Of a stretch of DNA of 17,870 bases, positions 7,243 through 14,128 are shown piece by piece. Numbering within the stretch: position 1 is the first letter of the stretch; each line of letters starts with the position of its first letter. The stretch is from an uncultured Collinsella sp. (GTDB lineage: Bacteria; Actinomycetota; Coriobacteriia; Coriobacteriales; Coriobacteriaceae): positions 1-17,870 of the forward strand of contig CABUQI010000011.1 in assembly GCA_902493545.1 (NCBI GenBank). The letters run 5' to 3'. The translations under genes were made by a program, and so were the position numbers. Below the pieces are notes generated by a model. The model had not been told where the DNA came from. It did no database searches and was given only the letters and a program-made list of their open reading frames with translations.

Positions 7243-7898
7243 CGGAGGATTCTCACCTTCTTATCGATATAGTTGCCAATGTGGCTCACCACAAAGGCCA
7301 TGCCCAGGTAGCCGAGCGCCGAGATAAAGAACGCGGCGACGCCGCCGAGCGAGCGCGTGTTGATGTAGCTCACCACGCCGGTGAGCTCCTGCGGTTTAAG
7401 CGGCACCTGGCTGCCGAGCGCGGTGGTGAGCATGACGGCGATAAAGAGGTTCGTCATGGGCAGCACGCTCGAGCGCAGCGCCTGTGGAATCACGATCTTG
7501 GCGAGGATGCGGTTAAAGCTCATGCCGAGCGAACGGGCGGCTTCCACCTGGCCGACGCCGACGGTGTTGATGCCGCTCATAAAGTTCTCGGAACCAAAGG
7601 CCGAGCCCAAAAGGACCGTGGCGACGATAACGCAGGTGCGGTAGGGCAGGACGACCTTGAGCGGCGGCAGCGCATAGACGACGATGATGAGCAGTGCGAT
7701 GCCGGGGATGTTACGGAAGACCTGGACATACAGGTCGCCAAAGACGCGCAGCGGCTTGAGCGGCGACACGCGCATCACGGTGACGGCGACGGCCAGCACC
7801 ATGGCGATGGCAAACGACTCAAGCGTCATGCCCCAGGTTGCTAGCAGCGCGTCGATATAGTTCTGGCCATAGAGCGACCAGAGCTCGGAGAGACTCAT
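7239..7898 (-). CDS. Polar amino acid ABC importer permease (GluC/HisQ type)
   Basis: The protein has 219 residues. I start it at the ATG at 7898, which has GGGAGG about six bases upstream; a longer reading from 7958 would run through the hairpin at 7923-7948 and adds a non-membrane Arg-rich stretch. The EAA loop (EAARSLG, 120-126, followed by IVIPQALR) and FRNIPGIALLIIVVYALP (61-78) identify a HisM/GlnP-type permease. Together with the next gene, overlapping by four bases, it forms the membrane channel. The hairpin just upstream probably lowers its expression relative to the binding protein gene. Confidence 0.93.
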   Translation of the reverse strand: MSLSELWSLYGQNYIDALLATWGMTLESFAIAMVLAVAVTVMRVSPLKPLRVFGDLYVQVFRNIPGIALLIIVVYALPPLKVVLPYRTCVIVATVLLGSAFGSENFMSGINTVGVGQVEAARSLGMSFNRILAKIVIPQALRSSVLPMTNLFIAVMLTTALGSQVPLKPQELTGVVSYINTRSLGGVAAFFISALGYLGMAFVVSHIGNYIDKKVRILR

Positions 7899-7922
7899 GC
7901 GGACCTCCCGCCGATAAGGAAA

Positions 7923-7948
7923 GGGGCTCCCGCGTGTACGGAAGCCCC
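7923..7948 (-). terminator. Internal attenuator/partial terminator between binding protein and permease genes
   Basis: Read on the minus strand, GGGGCTTCCG (7948-7939) and CGGGAGCCCC (7932-7923) form a 10-bp stem with one mismatch and a six-base loop, followed by TTTCCTT. The permease ribosome binding site follows a few bases later. Such leaky terminators between a binding protein gene and its transporter genes keep the binding protein in excess. Confidence 0.7.
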
Positions 7949-8037
7949 GACAACTCATTGAGAAAACAGTTTATCGCAATAAAGCACCTCGTGCGTTTCC
8001 ATATGGTTTCGCAGCGGCTGATGCCATGCTTGCGAGC

Positions 8038-9033
8038 TTAGGCACCGACCTCGGGCAGATCGGGAACGTTGGTGTCGCCCGTGCGGTCGCCGATGCAGAT
8101 CTGCCACAGCTCGGTCCAGGTGCCGTCATCCTCAATCTTCTTAAGGAAGTCGTTGACGAAGGCGACGCCGTCGGAATCGAGCGGCAGGCCGATGCCGTAG
8201 GGCTCCTTGCTGCCGAAGGGCTTGCCGGCGATCTTGTACTTACCGGGCTCGCGGACCAGGGCGCTCTGCTGCATGTTGTTATCGATGACGTAGGCGTCAA
8301 CGCGGCCCTGCTGGAGTGCCTGGCGGGCCTCCTCGTCGGTCTTGAACTCCTGCTGGCTGGCCTTGGGAGCGAGCTCCTCCAGGATGGCGGGGCCGTTGGA
8401 GCCGGACTGGACGGCGACGTTCTTGTCGGCCAGGTCGTCGACGCTCTTGATGTCGTCGTTATCGGCGAGCACCAGGATGGCCTGCTGGGTGTAGTAGTAG
8501 GGACCAGCAAAGGATACGAGCTTCTTGCGCTCGTCAGTGATGGTGTAGGTGGCAAAGACGGCGTCGACCTGGCCGTTCTGCAGGACGGACTCGCGCGTGT
8601 CCGAGGTCACCTGGGTGATCTCGACCTTGTTCTCGCCCAGAATGTAGTTGGACAGGAGCTGTGCGATGCCAGCATCGAAGCCGCGGGTCTGACCGTCTTT
8701 CTCGTTGAGGAGGGAGAAGAGCGTGGAGGTCTGAACGCCACCGATCTTAAAGACGCCGGCGTCCTTGATGGCCGTCGCCCAGGTGCTGGCGGCGATGGCG
8801 TCGTCATCGGCCTTGGGGCCGTCGTTGACGAGCTTGTCGAATGCCTTGGCATCGAGCGCGGCGGAAACCTCGGTATCCTCGGAGCCCTTGGAGGAGCTAA
8901 CGGCGGAGCCCTTGTCGGCCTCGGCGCTGGTGTCAGAGCAGCCGGCAAGACCAAGGCCGGCGACGGTTGCGAAGGTAGCGGCGACAAAGCCGCGGCGGTC
9001 GAGAACGACCTGCTGGGAGAGGTTCTTGCTCAT
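8038..9033 (-). CDS. Amino acid ABC importer substrate-binding lipoprotein
   Basis: The protein has 331 residues. It begins with a lipoprotein signal containing twin arginines (DRRGFVAA, residues 12-19) and a lipobox LAGC with the lipidated Cys32, so it is probably exported folded through Tat and anchored outside the membrane. A Ser/Asp/Lys-rich linker (33-60) precedes a periplasmic-binding-protein class 3 domain: GFDAGIAQLLSNYILG, VDAVFATYTITDERKKLVSFAGPYY and VDDLADKNVAVQSGSNG are typical of SBP_bac_3 proteins for glutamine/glutamate and other polar amino acids. AAAGGTG precedes the ATG and a good promoter lies at 9077-9106. It is the first gene of the operon and defines its specificity, which cannot be read from the sequence alone. 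Confidence 0.95.
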   Translation of the reverse strand: MSKNLSQQVVLDRRGFVAATFATVAGLGLAGCSDTSAEADKGSAVSSSKGSEDTEVSAALDAKAFDKLVNDGPKADDDAIAASTWATAIKDAGVFKIGGVQTSTLFSLLNEKDGQTRGFDAGIAQLLSNYILGENKVEITQVTSDTRESVLQNGQVDAVFATYTITDERKKLVSFAGPYYYTQQAILVLADNDDIKSVDDLADKNVAVQSGSNGPAILEELAPKASQQEFKTDEEARQALQQGRVDAYVIDNNMQQSALVREPGKYKIAGKPFGSKEPYGIGLPLDSDGVAFVNDFLKKIEDDGTWTELWQICIGDRTGDTNVPDLPEVGA

Positions 9034-9076
9034 AGTAGAACACCTTTCTCAATAAAATCCCTAGCGGTTGAGTAGA

Positions 9077-9106
9077 GTTATACCCTATCGCGCTCAAATG
9101 GGTCAA
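9077..9106 (-). promoter_or_regulatory. Predicted promoter of the amino acid importer operon
   Basis: On the minus strand, TTGACC (9106-9101) is followed after 18 bases by TATAAC (9082-9077), 43 bases before the binding protein start at 9033. Both boxes match the sigma-70 consensus at five of six positions. Confidence 0.7.
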
Positions 9107-9154
9107 CACGAAATAACTCAGAAACATACTTGCCTTATGGGTTATTCTACCTAC

Positions 9155-9178
9155 CAAAAAGGGACAGGCACCTTTGTG
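9155..9178. repeat. REP-like hairpin (GGGACAGGCACC type)
   Basis: CAAAAAGG (9155-9162) and CCTTTGTG (9171-9178) are near-perfect inverted arms around the core GACAGGCA. The core AAAGGGACAG is shared with the second element at 16371-16390. This GGGACAGG-type core is familiar from dispersed REP-like elements. It lies in the 9034-9490 spacer, which otherwise holds the importer promoter, the palindrome array and the dxs terminator. Confidence 0.55.
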
Positions 9179-9217
9179 GCGGTTCTTGCAGATGTGGTGG
9201 CCTGTCTCGCTGCTTTG

Positions 9218-9435
9218 TCTCAATCTGTAACAGTTAGACGAGGAAATGGGTTCTACCTGTTACAGATCGAGATTTTCACTTCAGGGGAATTCGAATGTCT
9301 CGATCTGTAACATCTGGATGGCTAAAAGGTCTCTATCTGTTACAGATTGAGACAAAGGTCAGGGACTAAGACGTCTTGTCTAGATCTGTAACAGTTAGAC
9401 GGGAATTCGGGCCCTAGATGTTACAGATTGAGATA
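9218..9435. repeat. Three tandem imperfect palindromes, about 80-bp period
   Basis: Three units each begin with a form of TCTCRATCTGTAACA and end with its inverse TGTTACAGATYGAGA: unit 1 at 9218-9272, unit 2 at 9296-9354 and unit 3 at 9377-9435. Starts are 78 and 81 bases apart. Outer arms of about 15-17 bases are nearly perfect within each unit (one or two mismatches); the unit centres (about 25 bases) differ, although GTTAGACG recurs in units 1 and 3. The linkers are 22-23 bases. As RNA or cruciform DNA each would make one long hairpin. No coding potential is apparent. Confidence 0.88.
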
Positions 9436-9452
9436 ATCGCGTCGCGAAAATA

Positions 9453-9489
9453 AAAACCTCCGCAGGGGTGCTTTCCTTGCGGAGGTTTT
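9453..9489 (-). terminator. Intrinsic terminator of the dxs-like gene
   Basis: AAAACCTCCGCA (9453-9464) and TGCGGAGGTTTT (9478-9489) form a perfect 12-bp stem with a 13-base loop. On the minus strand the hairpin begins directly after the stop codon (9491-9493) and is followed by TTTTATTTTCGC. Confidence 0.9.
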
Positions 9490-9490
9490 C

Positions 9491-11272
9491 TTACTCGTTG
9501 AGTAGCCTTGCGGTTTCGGCGGCCATGTTCTCGATCGTCATGCCGTTCTGCGCGAGCAGTTCGTTGGGGTCGTAGCGGTCGGGGAAGCCCTTGGCGATGC
9601 CGAAGGTGCGCGTGCGCAACGGCGTGCATGCCAGATAACATGCCACACGCTCACCCCAGCCGCCGTCCAAGACGCCGTCCTCGAGGGTGACGACAACGCG
9701 ATGCTCGGCGGCAAGGCTGTTGAGGAACTCGCGGTCGAGCTCGGTTGCAAAGCGCGGGTTGACGAGCGTGGCCTCGATGCCGTACTCGGCGGCCAAGCGG
9801 TTTGCCACGCGCTCGCCCAGCTCAAAGAAATCGCCGAGCGCGAGCACGGCCACATCGCGGCCCTGGCGTACGACGTTGTAGCGCGCAACGCTGTAATCGG
9901 TGTCCTCGGCAGGCGCCAGATCGGGGCGGCTTACCAGGCCAATGCCCGGTACGCGGATCGCCGCGGGATGCTCGCGATGGTCGAGCGACCAGCTCAGCAT
10001 GGACAGGTATTCCTCCATGCAGGCCGGCGCCAAGTAGCGCATGTTGGGAAGACCGCCCAGCATGGAAATATCAAAGAACGAGAGGTGCGTCTCGGATGTG
10101 GTGCCAAAGATCGACGCGCCAAATACCAGGATGGTTGCGGGGGCATCGTTGAGGCACAGGTCGTGCCACAGTTCGTCGTAGGCGCGCTGCAAAAACGTGC
10201 CGTACACACCAAAGACTGGCTTGGCGCCCGAGCGCGCAAGCGCGGTGGCAAAGGTCACGGCGTGCTCCTCGGCAATGCCCACATCGACGAACTGTTTGCC
10301 GGCGGCAGCGCGAAGCTCGGGTGTAAAGCCCATGATGTAGGGCGTGGCGGCCGTGATGCCCACGACCTGCGGATCGCGCTCGATGGCGGCGCTGAGCGCC
10401 TCGCCCGTAATGTCGGCATAGGTGCGCGGCGCAGGCTCGCTCGGATGGCCCGGACAGAGCTTACGCCCAGTTGCCATGTCAAACGGACCCACGTGGTGCC
10501 AGCGCTCCGGGTCGCTCTGGGCTGGCTCAAAGCCCTTGCCCTTGGCGGTGGAGACGTGCAGCACGATGGGACGATCGGCATCGCGCAGTTCCTGCAGCGC
10601 GTCGACGAGGGCCAACACATCGTTACCGGCGTCCAGATAGCGGTAGTCGAGCCCCATCGCGCGGAAAACGTTACGCTCACAGGTGCCGTTGCTGGCGCGC
10701 AGCTCGGCCAGATTGCGATAGAGGCCACCGTGGTTCTCGGCGATGGACTGGTCGTTGTCGTTGACGATGATGATCAGGTTGCTGTCGAGCTCGGCGGCAT
10801 TGTTAAAGCCCTCAAACGCCAGGCCGCCCGAAAGCGAGCCGTCGCCAATAACGGTAATGATGTTATACGTGTCACCCGCCAGGTCGCGCGCGTGGGCAAG
10901 GCCGCAGCCCAAGCTCACCGAGGTCGAGGTGTGACCCATGGCAAACAGGTCGTGCTCGGACTCGTCGGGATTGGCAAAGCCAGAGGCCTCACCATAACGC
11001 TCCGGATCGATATAAGTGTACGCGCGCCCGGTTAGCGCCTTGTGGGCGTAGGTCTGGTGCGACACGTCAAAGACGATTTTGTCGGTGGGGGAGTTAAACA
11101 CGCGATGGAGCGCGACCGTGAGCTCAACGACGCCCAGGTTGGGGGCAACGTGTCCGCCGACAGCGGCGGAGCTTTCGAGGATGGCGTGGCGAATCTCGCT
11201 GCAGAGCTGCGGGAGCTCGGCGCGATTGAGAGCCTTGACGTCCTCGGGCGTTGTCGTTTGCGTAAGCAGCAT
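9491..11272 (-). CDS. dxs: 1-deoxy-D-xylulose-5-phosphate synthase family protein, short variant clade
   Basis: This 593-residue thiamine-diphosphate enzyme is a little shorter than classical DXS (about 620). Visible landmarks are SHQTYAHK (71-78), the ThDP/Mg motif GDGSLSGG with NDND (143-173), ENHGGLYRNL (179-188), the activating Glu335 in DVGIAEEHAVTFA, and TFLQRAYDELWHD (359-371). DXS joins pyruvate and glyceraldehyde 3-phosphate to make DXP, the entry to the MEP isoprenoid route and to thiamine/pyridoxal synthesis. The classical active-site stretch DRAG..G.DGPTHQG is replaced by FGASIFGTTSETHLSFFD (384-401): His396 remains but the Asp and Arg are lost. This agrees with the divergent DXS-like clade found in several Gram-positive bacteria (from memory, PRK12315), so altered substrate preference is possible. 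The gene is monocistronic, with its own terminator. The start is supported by GGAG twelve bases upstream. Confidence 0.87.
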   Translation of the reverse strand: MLLTQTTTPEDVKALNRAELPQLCSEIRHAILESSAAVGGHVAPNLGVVELTVALHRVFNSPTDKIVFDVSHQTYAHKALTGRAYTYIDPERYGEASGFANPDESEHDLFAMGHTSTSVSLGCGLAHARDLAGDTYNIITVIGDGSLSGGLAFEGFNNAAELDSNLIIIVNDNDQSIAENHGGLYRNLAELRASNGTCERNVFRAMGLDYRYLDAGNDVLALVDALQELRDADRPIVLHVSTAKGKGFEPAQSDPERWHHVGPFDMATGRKLCPGHPSEPAPRTYADITGEALSAAIERDPQVVGITAATPYIMGFTPELRAAAGKQFVDVGIAEEHAVTFATALARSGAKPVFGVYGTFLQRAYDELWHDLCLNDAPATILVFGASIFGTTSETHLSFFDISMLGGLPNMRYLAPACMEEYLSMLSWSLDHREHPAAIRVPGIGLVSRPDLAPAEDTDYSVARYNVVRQGRDVAVLALGDFFELGERVANRLAAEYGIEATLVNPRFATELDREFLNSLAAEHRVVVTLEDGVLDGGWGERVACYLACTPLRTRTFGIAKGFPDRYDPNELLAQNGMTIENMAAETARLLNE

Positions 11273-11399
11273 CGTTGTGGGTTACTCCATGCGAATCGTG
11301 CGCCGGCGCTCCCTCGGCCGGCACAATTGCACAAGACAGTCTCGCACATTTTGGCGTTTGATATGTGACGGCGGCGCGGTAATTCGCCAACTGGTGGGG

Positions 11400-11411
11400 C
11401 AAAACGTTTTG
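11400..11411. promoter_or_regulatory. 12-bp perfect palindrome in the divergent dxs/HD gene spacer
   Basis: CAAAACGTTTTG lies between the start of the dxs-like gene (11272, minus) and that of the HD gene (11501, plus). It could be a regulator site for either gene. No confident promoter boxes could be assigned to either side in this 228-base spacer. Confidence 0.3.
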
Positions 11412-11500
11412 TCCGATGCCATACTGATAGATTCAATGATGATTCTATTCAATGCGTGCAGGCCGTGGATTGCCACCGTGAGCCGCTGGAAGGAGGCAGC

Positions 11501-12037
11501 ATGTCCGATGCCGTTCGTGCCGAGAGAATCGCGCACGAGGTCGACTGTGCCGCCCGTCAGCTGGCCCAGGCGGGCCGTTTGGATCTGACGCGCGAGTTTA
11601 TCCAGCATGGTGATGTGACGGTCTATGCGCATGTGACTTCGGTAGCGCGGGCGAGCCTGTCCTTTGCCGAGCACTTGGGCCGTGCTGGCATTTCGGTCGA
11701 CCGTGCCTCGTTGCTGCGCGGAGCCCTGTTACACGATTACTTTCTCTATGACTGGCACGATCCCGACCCAAGCCATCGGCTGCATGGCTTCCGCCACCCA
11801 TTTTTTGCCCTGGCACGTGCGGAGGAAGATTTTGAGCTGACGCCGCGCGAGCGGAATATTATCGTGCGGCATATGTTTCCGCTGGTGCCGGTGCCGCCGA
11901 CGTGTCGTGAGGCATGGATTGTGTGCCTGGCAGATAAATGGTGCGCGCTGCGTGAGACGGTCGCCGGCCGTCTGCGGCGCAAGGATGAGGCGGACGATGG
12001 GGCGAGCAGCGAATCGAGCGAAAAGAGGAGAGGGTAG
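11501..12037 (+). CDS. HD-domain phosphohydrolase
   Basis: The protein has 178 residues. I start it at the ATG at 11501, four bases after AAGGAGG (11490-11496); an upstream in-frame codon at 11456 lacks a site. The metal-binding HD pattern is visible: H44 in VYAHV, H78-D79 in LLRGALLHDYFLYDW, H124 in IIVRHMFPL and D145 in VCLADKWCALRET. The family includes metal-dependent phosphohydrolases of nucleotides and related phosphates; the substrate is unknown. The C-terminal 25 residues are charged and probably disordered. It is followed after three bases by the CmpB-family membrane protein gene, so the two are almost certainly one operon, a pairing that suggests a shared envelope-related or signalling role (inference). 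Confidence 0.88.
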   Translation: MSDAVRAERIAHEVDCAARQLAQAGRLDLTREFIQHGDVTVYAHVTSVARASLSFAEHLGRAGISVDRASLLRGALLHDYFLYDWHDPDPSHRLHGFRHPFFALARAEEDFELTPRERNIIVRHMFPLVPVPPTCREAWIVCLADKWCALRETVAGRLRRKDEADDGASSESSEKRRG

Positions 12038-12040
12038 ACG

Positions 12041-13060
12041 GTGGGAACCGCGATCGACATGGCGTTTGGCGGCACGACGCTTGCCGCCTGCCCGCTTTCG
12101 GCACTGGTGCTCTCGTTTGCCTTCTACGGTTTTTGCGGCTGGGCGTGGGAGTCGACGGTCTGCGCCATGCCCAATCACGGACGATTTGCCAATAGCGGCT
12201 TTTTGCTGGGGCCGTGCTGCCCCATCTATGGCGCGGGCGGCATTGCCTGCTGGCTGCTGTTGCGCGGAATTCCTGACGCGTCGAGCCAGTTTGTCGCTGC
12301 AGCGCTTGTATGCAGCGTGATTGAGTACAGCGTAGGCGTGCTGTTGGAAAAAACAACGGGCGCGCGCTTTTGGGATTACTCGCACCTGCCGTTTAATTTG
12401 CATGGACGCATCTGTCTGTACTGGGCCTGCGCGTTTGGCTTGGGTTCGTTGTGCATTTGTCGCGTAGTGGAACCGGCGGTGTTGGGTCTGCTCGCCCATC
12501 TGCCGGTCTTGATTGTTCGTTTGGCCGCCTTTGTCGTTGCAGGTGTAATGGTTATCGATGCTGTGTGCTCTTTGGCCAGTTGGCGTCGCCTGTCCGATCA
12601 GCTGGAGCGTGTGCGTGCCGACCTTGCCGACCGCATCAATGAGTCGCTTGCCGATGCCTCGGACTCCATGCTCGAGCGCATTCCCGATTCGACGATTGAC
12701 TCGGTGGCGCAGACGCATATCCGCAGCCGCGCCGTTAACGCGTGGCTGGCGGAACTGGGCGATGCGGCGCTCGATGCCCTGCGTGAGAAGGCTTCGATGC
12801 CGACGTTTATCTCGGATGGTGCTCGCGGCCTGGCACTCGCTGCTCGCCGCGTGGCCGATGCCGCGCCGAGCGTGCCTCGTCCGTCGCTCGCCCGTATTCG
12901 TGCCGGCAGGCGCGCAAGCCGTCCGGTGCCGAGTGTGTCGCTCAGCCGTCGCGACCTGCGTTTCTTCAATGCTTTCCCGCGCTTGCGCATCAACCGCTAC
13001 GAGGGTGTCATCCGTGCCACCGACCTTCGCGACCGCGCCCACGAACTGTTTCGGCGCTAG
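12041..13060 (+). CDS. CmpB-family (PF06541) membrane protein with long basic C-terminal tail
   Basis: The 339-residue protein starts at a GTG (12041) with GAGGAGAGGG six bases upstream; the later ATG at 12059 has no such site. The N-terminal 180 residues match the family named putative ABC-transporter type IV/CmpB: SFAFYGFCGWAWES, GRFANSGFLLGPCCPIYGAGG, EYSVGVLLEKTTGARFWDYSHLPFNLHGRICL and about five membrane segments. Despite the name the family has no established transport function, and no ATPase is nearby. Residues 180-339 form a helical, Arg/Ala/Ser-rich cytoplasmic tail (WRRLSDQLERVRADLADR, then Arg-rich repeats of the RPS/SRP type) that is longer than in typical members as far as I recall. 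It is probably co-transcribed with the HD hydrolase. Confidence 0.8.
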   Translation: MGTAIDMAFGGTTLAACPLSALVLSFAFYGFCGWAWESTVCAMPNHGRFANSGFLLGPCCPIYGAGGIACWLLLRGIPDASSQFVAAALVCSVIEYSVGVLLEKTTGARFWDYSHLPFNLHGRICLYWACAFGLGSLCICRVVEPAVLGLLAHLPVLIVRLAAFVVAGVMVIDAVCSLASWRRLSDQLERVRADLADRINESLADASDSMLERIPDSTIDSVAQTHIRSRAVNAWLAELGDAALDALREKASMPTFISDGARGLALAARRVADAAPSVPRPSLARIRAGRRASRPVPSVSLSRRDLRFFNAFPRLRINRYEGVIRATDLRDRAHELFRR

Positions 13061-13203
13061 CCGGGACGAGCGCCCTCGCGGCTCCCTTGCTCGCGTATTT
13101 CCCGTACGGTTCGCGCCCGTTGCCGCGCCGTTTCCAAGATTGCGGCACCGTTTCCATTCGACGACGCAGCGTTTAACTTATCTCCAACGCCGCTCGCACC
13201 GGT

Positions 13204-13218
13204 GCCGTCTGAGACGGC
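13204..13218. repeat. Short palindrome in the spacer before the first TetR gene
   Basis: GCCGTCT (13204-13210) and AGACGGC (13212-13218) flank one central base. The 305-base spacer 13061-13365 also holds a direct repeat CCGTTTCCA (13128-13136 and 13148-13156) and CACCGGTG (13198-13205). I see no convincing gene, promoter or U-tract terminator in it, so the end of the preceding operon is not marked. Confidence 0.45.
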
Positions 13219-13365
13219 AAGATTTGGGTCGAGCCGGTCGAGGAGGTTATCCGCATACGCACTGGCGAACACGGGTCCCTCTGCGGTGTAGAATCGGCCG
13301 CCTGCCATTCGCGACGTTAAAATACTGCAATGAGGCACAGGACTAACGTTGTGGATGGACAGATT

Positions 13366-14028
13366 ATGGGTCGTAATAAATATCCCGAGGAGACGGTCGC
13401 GAAGATCCTCGACGCGGCGCTGGAGCTATTCTGCGCACAGGGTTATGAGGGGACGAGCATTCAAGATATCGTCGACCGCCTCGATGGCATGACCAAGGGT
13501 GCTGTCTATCATCACTTTAAGAGCAAAGAGGAGATTTTCAACGCCGCATTTGATCGGGCAATGGCTCCGATTGTTGAGCGCCGTCGCTCAACGCTTGGTA
13601 TCGGTAATATGACCGGAGCTCAAAAGCTCAAGCGACTGTACGCGCCCGAGTCCGTTATTCCACAAATTGAGCTATGGGCACGCATGCATCCTGCGGCAGA
13701 TCCGGTAAAAAGCTCGCGGCTGCTGGCGATGCAGTACCAGGGTTCGTTTGACGAGTCGGCCGATGGCTATCTCCTGCCAGTGATCGAGGAGGGCATCGCC
13801 GACGGCTCCATTGCGTGCGAATGCCCGCGCGAAGCGGCGGAGGCGGTATCGTTGTTGGCGAATCTTTGGCTGCTGCCGCTGTTCCGTCCGCTTGAGACCA
13901 AGGATCGAATGCTCGCTCGCGCGCAATGTTTGGCGCAGATGGCGGCCGCGGTGGGGCTCGATTTGGGTAATGAAGTGCTCCAGACAACGGCTCAGATTTG
14001 GGACGTATGGAACCGTGCCGGGTGGTAA
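13366..14028 (+). CDS. TetR family transcriptional regulator, linked to the MFS exporter
   Basis: The protein has 220 residues from the ATG at 13366, chosen because MGRNKYPEETVAKILDAALELF is a typical TetR beginning; the upstream ATG at 13330 adds twelve atypical residues and neither start has a strong Shine-Dalgarno sequence (GGATGG before 13366). The HTH occupies roughly residues 28-51 (GTSIQDIVDRLDGMTKGAVYHHFKSKEEIF), and the rest is an all-helical ligand-binding domain without a named subfamily signature. It most likely represses the MFS gene 100 bases downstream by binding the two dyads at 14032-14048 and 14097-14113, and is released by an exported compound (inference from arrangement). 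Confidence 0.92.
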   Translation: MGRNKYPEETVAKILDAALELFCAQGYEGTSIQDIVDRLDGMTKGAVYHHFKSKEEIFNAAFDRAMAPIVERRRSTLGIGNMTGAQKLKRLYAPESVIPQIELWARMHPAADPVKSSRLLAMQYQGSFDESADGYLLPVIEEGIADGSIACECPREAAEAVSLLANLWLLPLFRPLETKDRMLARAQCLAQMAAAVGLDLGNEVLQTTAQIWDVWNRAGW

Positions 14029-14031
14029 AAT

Positions 14032-14048
14032 AGATACCGATAGTATGT
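14032..14048. promoter_or_regulatory. Candidate TetR operator 1
   Basis: AGATAC-CGATA-GTATGT is a 6-5-6 dyad with one mismatch, directly after the tetR stop codon. Within it ATACCGATAGTAT is the reverse complement of part of operator 2. Confidence 0.65.
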
Positions 14049-14061
14049 AATAGATTTGAAC

Positions 14062-14083
14062 GGGCAGCTCCGGCTGCCCTTTT
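14062..14083 (+). terminator. Intrinsic terminator of the tetR gene
   Basis: GGGCAGC (14062-14068) and GCTGCCC (14073-14079) form a 7-bp stem with a TCCG tetraloop followed by TTTTC. It lies exactly between the two operator-like dyads. Confidence 0.8.
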
Positions 14084-14096
14084 CAAGTCGATAAAT

Positions 14097-14113
14097 ACAT
14101 ACTATCGGTATGT
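14097..14113. promoter_or_regulatory. Candidate TetR operator 2
   Basis: ACATAC-TATCG-GTATGT is a perfect 6-5-6 dyad of the length usual for TetR-family operators. It lies 15 bases before the MFS start codon and just before AGGGGG (14116-14121), so bound repressor would block transcription initiation or early elongation of the MFS gene. Confidence 0.72.
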
Positions 14114-14128
14114 TTAGGGGGCGGACTT

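Noticed and set aside
8026..9075. 349-residue plus-strand reading frame
   Set aside because: It is antisense to the binding lipoprotein gene and has Gly/Val/Leu-rich shadow composition.
9068..9310. 80-residue plus-strand reading frame over the palindrome array
   Set aside because: It runs through the importer promoter, the REP-like element and repeat unit 1, with no ribosome binding site and no family resemblance.
9218..9435. CRISPR array
   Set aside because: The units are long palindromes with variable centres, only three in number, linkers are short and repeats are not identical; no cas genes are nearby.
9701..11035. 444-residue plus-strand reading frame
   Set aside because: It is the shadow of the dxs-like gene, whose minus-strand product has clear family motifs along its whole length.
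11729..13042. 437-residue minus-strand reading frame
   Set aside because: It spans two well-supported plus-strand genes and has Arg/His/Gln-rich shadow composition.
13057..13338. 93-residue minus-strand reading frame in the spacer before the first TetR gene
   Set aside because: It is not recognisable, has no good ribosome binding site and is of a length expected by chance in G+C-rich DNA; a decayed gene fragment cannot be excluded.
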